From JBMNQI01 sp050944055 (GTDB lineage: Bacteria; Bacillota; Clostridia; Oscillospirales; Oscillospiraceae), in NCBI GenBank assembly GCA_050944055.1, contig JBMNQI010000047.1, forward strand, positions 1 through 18,165: DNA of 18,165 nt, given 5' to 3'. Under the pieces are notes generated by a model. It was not told the DNA's origin, did not search any database, and saw nothing but the letters and a program-made list of their open reading frames with translations. Position numbers and translations under genes: made by a program. Position 1 is the stretch's first letter. Every line of letters begins with the position of its first letter. Below, one piece after another: positions 14,548 to 18,165 of the stretch.

Positions 14548-16782
14548 TCATAGAGGATAGAACTTGGCGGCAAACCGAATAATCTCACTCATTCCCTGAA
14601 TGTTTAAAACCAGCATAAAAACCGAGAAAAGCAGCATGAATGCGGGCATCAGTATCTGGAGATTTAATTTTGTCAGGATATATTCCACGAACCGGTATAT
14701 AAGTATAAGGAAGGCCCACCCGAAATACAGGCAGTACAGGATTAGCCCGTTCTCCATTGTGCCCCAGCCGAGAATCCAAAGCACCAAAAGCGAAACTATT
14801 ATCCATGCGGCGCAGACCTGTGAAATTCTGTTTTTTCGGCTGAGGAAATAACCCAGCGCGCAAATAAAGAGAATAATGATCCCCGCGTAATCAACGGAAT
14901 CGGCGGGGACCAGCTGCCATGAAATATGGTAGGCCGACACGAAGCTTACAAATTTCATACCCGAATCGGGCGAAAAAAAACAGCTAGGCACGAAAATCAA
15001 ATATTGGAATAGTCTGGATAAGAGCGAAGTTCCGCTTCCGGCAAAACCGGTGAGCATGTTGAAGTTAGACTTGTTGTTCAGCAGCACGTCAAACCTTCCG
15101 AAAAAAGCCAGAGCCAGTACGCCTATTGAGGCGAAGCTTATAAGCCTCCTGAAAATTGCCCTGGGCGAACGGAGTTCCTCGTCGCCGAGCATAAACGGGA
15201 ACAAAGAAGCGCTTGTCATAAGCGTCCCGCCCGCCCCGATGAGGGCTACAAGGCTTCCTTCGTGCTTGTTTAAAGCCAGGTAAATAAAGAGAATAAGCCA
15301 AAACAAAGAAATAATATACTGCTCCATCATGACGGAGAAAAGGATGGTAGCATTCATGGAGCTTATCATGATTAAAAAGCAGACTCGGCCAAAAGGGCTT
15401 TTTATATCCAGAAGTTTTAACAGCATGAAGTAAGACAGAATAAGAAGCAGCAGCTGCGCATAGTTCACTAACAGAGCATTTGCGTTCGGTATAAAAGGCA
15501 GCGCATATGAGAGCAGGTGCGGAAGGCCGATAAAAGGCGCAGAGCACACAGCGAATAATGCCTGCCGGATATCATTCTCATGAAATGTCAGATGCAGATA
15601 CGAGTGGTTTTTAACAAGCTCGCCGGAGTCCGACGTATATATGACGTCATAATTCGCTTCTGAGCCGTAAAACGCGTCCGAAATATTAAAAGCGTATGTT
15701 GAGAACGCCAGCAGCAAAAGGACAATAACCGTAATAGTAATAGCCTCCGCTTTGCTTATTCCGGATAAAATATTATTTAGTATCGGCAGGAACCACGCGA
15801 AAAAATGGTTTAACAGCGTGAAGATGAACCAGAATGCCGCCGCAGCGCCCAAAACCGCAAGTATTAGCACAATTGCCGACGCCTGTACGCCCAGGAGCGA
15901 AGCGAGCGCCGCCAGTTTGCCCGATGTGCGAAAATAACTGTATGCGATCTGCCCGGCCTTAGCACAGGCGCCCGCCGCGGACAGGGCGGAGACGATTTTG
16001 ACTGAAACCGAGGTTTTCGCCGTTTTATAAATATCGGGTATCAGGGCAGCTGTGAATACTACTGCGGTTACGGCGATCAAAAGTGAAAAAAATATATACA
16101 GCTTCTCCCGCAAATAAAGAGAATAGAAGGCAAATGAGGATACTATAAAACCCAGATTACTTTTCAGGTTTGCAAGGGCCTGCTTCCTGGAAATAATGAT
16201 ATCCGGATTTCCGGGACATCTGAGGCAGCGCTTAAAAATGAGAATTCCTGCATTCTCCAATACGATATTGTATAAGGCAAGCAGTATTATAAAGTAGGCA
16301 AAAACCGAGATTAAGCCCAGGAAGACAGTGCCGTAATTGATGACTGTGTTTTTAATGCTTATTGAAGCAGGTATCAGATCATAGACAGCTTTGACAAGGC
16401 GGGGGTGGCCCTTCCCGTGAACTATCTTACTAAAAAAAGTCCTGTAAAAGGATTCGGCCGAACGGTGCGCTCCGAAGCAGCCCAATACGGCGGAAAACGC
16501 TATGCCCTCTATAGTGGCTTTTGATATCGCTGATTTAACAATTCTTTTTTTAAAATGCAGAAACAATAAAACGGCTGCGATTATAATAAAAAGGCACAGC
16601 GCTATACTGTAGTTTTTCGCGCTTTCGCCTCTTATATTGCGTTCGGTTGCGCCGCGGACAAAAGCGCTGGCATAAAATAGGGAAAACACAAGAGCCGATA
16701 TAGTGAAAAGCGCGTTCCACAGCCCGGGCGCTTTATTATACGCTTTTTCCAATAAGAACGCCGTTTTTTTCCTGTATGCCAC
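14548..16782 (-). CDS. Large polytopic membrane protein, candidate GT-C-type glycosyltransferase
   Basis: This 744-residue protein is almost entirely hydrophobic helices, probably 15 or more. I do not recognise a named family with confidence. A cytoplasmic basic N-terminus is followed by a first helical set with a cysteine pair CLRCPGNPD (about 186-194). A soluble, probably extracellular, segment lies at about 365-412, with NYDVIYTSDSGELV and HENDIRQALFAVCSAPF, and is rich in acidic residues. A second helical set follows. An acidic outer loop between long helix sets recalls GT-C enzymes that use polyprenyl-phosphate sugars. It is first in the operon with the UbiA enzyme and HAD-GtrA, supporting a role as transferase or polymerase of the lipid-linked sugar. 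The start is GTG at 16780-16782 with GAGGA 6 nt upstream; no ATG fits better. It could also be an exporter or ligase. Confidence 0.8.
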   Translation of the reverse strand: MAYRKKTAFLLEKAYNKAPGLWNALFTISALVFSLFYASAFVRGATERNIRGESAKNYSIALCLFIIIAAVLLFLHFKKRIVKSAISKATIEGIAFSAVLGCFGAHRSAESFYRTFFSKIVHGKGHPRLVKAVYDLIPASISIKNTVINYGTVFLGLISVFAYFIILLALYNIVLENAGILIFKRCLRCPGNPDIIISRKQALANLKSNLGFIVSSFAFYSLYLREKLYIFFSLLIAVTAVVFTAALIPDIYKTAKTSVSVKIVSALSAAGACAKAGQIAYSYFRTSGKLAALASLLGVQASAIVLILAVLGAAAAFWFIFTLLNHFFAWFLPILNNILSGISKAEAITITVIVLLLLAFSTYAFNISDAFYGSEANYDVIYTSDSGELVKNHSYLHLTFHENDIRQALFAVCSAPFIGLPHLLSYALPFIPNANALLVNYAQLLLLILSYFMLLKLLDIKSPFGRVCFLIMISSMNATILFSVMMEQYIISLFWLILFIYLALNKHEGSLVALIGAGGTLMTSASLFPFMLGDEELRSPRAIFRRLISFASIGVLALAFFGRFDVLLNNKSNFNMLTGFAGSGTSLLSRLFQYLIFVPSCFFSPDSGMKFVSFVSAYHISWQLVPADSVDYAGIIILFICALGYFLSRKNRISQVCAAWIIVSLLVLWILGWGTMENGLILYCLYFGWAFLILIYRFVEYILTKLNLQILMPAFMLLFSVFMLVLNIQGMSEIIRFAAKFYPL

Positions 16783-16869
16783 CTGCTGTCCTCGCTTTCT
16801 CGTTATCCTCTGAGAGCTTTGACATGCAAAAAATAGAATAAAAAAAACAGGTTGTCTTCCTAATTTTGT

Positions 16870-16898
16870 ATATTACCATTTGAACAATTGTTTTGCAA
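16870..16898 (-). promoter_or_regulatory. Promoter of the three-gene membrane/UbiA/HAD-GtrA operon
   Basis: On the minus strand, TTGCAA (16893-16898), a 17-bp spacer and TAATAT (16870-16875) lie about 85 bp upstream of the GTG start. The -10 lies inside a TATATTACCA element (16869-16878) that recurs in inverted form at 16928-16937. Confidence 0.6.
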
Positions 16899-16959
16899 CA
16901 AAAACCATCGAATACTGCGATGAAAATTGGTAATATATGGAAAGACTTATATTACCCAC

Positions 16960-16988
16960 TTGTTTTTTTTACCGGATTGTAATAGAAT
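16960..16988 (+). promoter_or_regulatory. Promoter of yloU-fakA
   Basis: TTGTTT (16960-16965), a 17-bp spacer and TAGAAT (16983-16988) lie about 32 bp upstream of the yloU ATG. The -35 is weak. Confidence 0.5.
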
Positions 16989-17020
16989 ATCAAAATACAT
17001 CGGGAACGGAGGTTCTTAGT

Positions 17021-17374
17021 ATGATAAAAGTAGAGACATCGCGGGGTGACCTCAGGATTAGCAACGATGTTTTTACAACCATCACCGGCGCTGCGGCTGT
17101 AAGCTGCTTCGGGGTGAAGGGTATGGCGCTGCGTTCCAGGAGCGACGGGCTTGTCCACCTGCTCAGGCACGAGTCAATGGCCAAGGGAGTATATGTGACC
17201 TACAACGACGACGGGACGATATCAATCGAGCTGCATATATTTGTAGATCACGGCGTAAATATACCCGCCGTCTGCCATTCGATTATCAGAGAGGTAGGCT
17301 ACAAGGTAAATAAGGCTACCGGCGTCGAGGTAAAATCCGTGGACGTCTATGTTGATTCCATGGTGATTGGATAA
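17021..17374 (+). CDS. yloU: Asp23/Gls24 family envelope stress response protein YloU
   Basis: This 117-residue protein of the Asp23/Gls24 family is normal length for B. subtilis YloU. Family features are the opening GDLRISNDVFTTITGAAAVSCFGVKGMA, the central KGVYVTYNDDGTISIELHIFVDHGVNIPAV, and the ending GVEVKSVDVYVDSMVIG. YloU precedes the fatty-acid kinase gene in many Firmicutes, as here (40 bp upstream of fakA). A role in membrane or envelope homeostasis is inferred from the family. The ATG at 17021 has GGAGG 9 nt upstream; the in-frame ATG at 16937 would place the promoter inside the gene. Confidence 0.93.
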   Translation: MIKVETSRGDLRISNDVFTTITGAAAVSCFGVKGMALRSRSDGLVHLLRHESMAKGVYVTYNDDGTISIELHIFVDHGVNIPAVCHSIIREVGYKVNKATGVEVKSVDVYVDSMVIG

Positions 17375-17414
17375 TAAGGACGTATTATGCGCCCCTCCTG
17401 GAGGTAACTTTGTA

Positions 17415-18165
17415 ATGCAATCAAAAGTCGATGCGGGCGGTTTTTGCCGGATGATATTCTGCGCAAGCGCGGCCGTCCTGCAGAATAAACAACAGATCAA
17501 CGATTTAAACGTTTTTCCGGTGCCGGACGGCGATACGGGCACAAATATGAGCCTTACTATCGGATGCGCCGCAAAGGAGCTGCGCGCCTCGCTGCCCGAC
17601 AGCGTGGGCCGAGCCGCCGAGATAACCGCAAACGCGCTTCTGCGCGGCGCGCGGGGAAATTCTGGCGTAATACTGTCGCTGCTGTTCCGCGGGTTTTCCA
17701 GAGCGCTCCGGGGCCGCGATTATATGGATGGAATTGATTTCGCGAACGCTTTATCCGAAGGCGTGGAGGCGGCCTACAAAGCGGTTATGAAGCCCGCCGA
17801 GGGCACGATACTTACAGTATCGCGCCTGACCGCCGTCGCCGCCCGGGAGGCGGGAGAGAAGAACAGTGAGCTTGAGAGCGTCATGGTAGCTTCCATCGAG
17901 GCGGCCGAGAGAGCTCTTCAGAATACAGTCAATCAAAATCCGGTGCTCCGCAGGGCCGGCGTAATAGACGCCGGCGGGCGAGGCTTTGTCGTTATACTTG
18001 AAGGCATGCTCTCCGCCCTGAGAGGAGCCACAGAAGCCGATTACGGCGTAATGCCGGACAGCGATGACGGCGCCGCTTCCTTCGGGGCTTTTACGGACGA
18101 GGACATAAAATTTACTTACTGCACCGAGTTTATCGTGGAAAACAGGGACGGGCAGGATACGGCGC
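17415..18165 (+). CDS. fakA: FakA/YloV fatty acid kinase (DAK2/DhaL domain), 3' end outside window
   Basis: The frame is open from an ATG at 17415, with GGAGG 10 nt upstream, to the right window edge (about 250 residues seen; full-length members are about 540-560). The DhaL/DAK2 ATP-binding domain is clear: LNVFPVPDGDTGTNMSLTI with the metal-coordinating aspartates (about 33-51), LLRGARGNSGVILS, MKPAEGTILTVSR, and NPVLRRAGVIDAGGRGF, then the YCTEFIVE stretch that begins the next domain. FakA phosphorylates fatty acids held by the DegV-type protein FakB, giving acyl-phosphate for phospholipid synthesis. No FakB gene is visible here. It is cotranscribed with yloU. Confidence 0.94.
   Translation, partial: MQSKVDAGGFCRMIFCASAAVLQNKQQINDLNVFPVPDGDTGTNMSLTIGCAAKELRASLPDSVGRAAEITANALLRGARGNSGVILSLLFRGFSRALRGRDYMDGIDFANALSEGVEAAYKAVMKPAEGTILTVSRLTAVAAREAGEKNSELESVMVASIEAAERALQNTVNQNPVLRRAGVIDAGGRGFVVILEGMLSALRGATEADYGVMPDSDDGAASFGAFTDEDIKFTYCTEFIVENRDGQDTA

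Noticed and set aside
16937..17020. Longer YloU N-terminus starting at 16937
   Set aside because: It would cover the promoter region and adds residues absent from the family; GGAGG precedes the ATG at 17021.

Overview
The window looks like the chromosome of an uncultivated or poorly described low-GC-lineage Gram-positive anaerobe (Clostridia-like). The evidence is YloU (Asp23/Gls24) directly upstream of FakA/YloV, a VanW-domain surface protein with a Pro/Glu/Ser/Thr tail, a lipoprotein-type amino-acid ABC operon, an SLH-domain S-layer-type protein, a DUF975 membrane protein, strong GGAGG-type ribosome binding sites and sigma-A-like promoters. Base composition is roughly balanced and no phage, insertion sequence, CRISPR array, rRNA or tRNA is visible.

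Layout, left to right. Positions 1-227 hold the degraded 3' end of what appears to be an Old Yellow Enzyme family oxidoreductase, closed by a bidirectional terminator. A LysR regulator (-) and a YeiH-type permease (+) are divergent over an AT-rich region with a perfect palindrome. YeiH converges on a DUF975 membrane protein across a bidirectional terminator. A VanW protein (-) and hemW (-) follow. Divergent from hemW is a + strand amino-acid ABC operon (binding protein, permease, ATPase). Next is a 1121-residue SLH surface protein (-). Then comes a - strand operon of three genes: a large polytopic membrane protein, a UbiA-type prenyltransferase resembling decaprenyl-phosphate phosphoribosyltransferase, and a HAD phosphatase fused to GtrA. 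The window ends with yloU and the 5' part of fakA (+).

Two items stand out. (1) The ABC binding protein at 6654-7496 reads as a natural circular permutation. Behind its lipoprotein signal, the part that is normally C-terminal comes first, followed by the part that is normally N-terminal, with all expected ligand residues still present. (2) The operon at 12664-16782 looks like a compact polyprenyl-phosphate-ribose (DPPR/DPA-like) module. UbiA would attach phosphoribose to polyprenyl phosphate, the HAD domain would dephosphorylate it, GtrA would move it across or hold it in the membrane, and the large membrane protein is a candidate GT-C-like transferase. In mycobacteria the comparable pathway uses separate UbiA, phosphatase and GtrA proteins.

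Genes were read by eye from translations and local sequence. Family assignments rest on recognised motifs, not on database searches.
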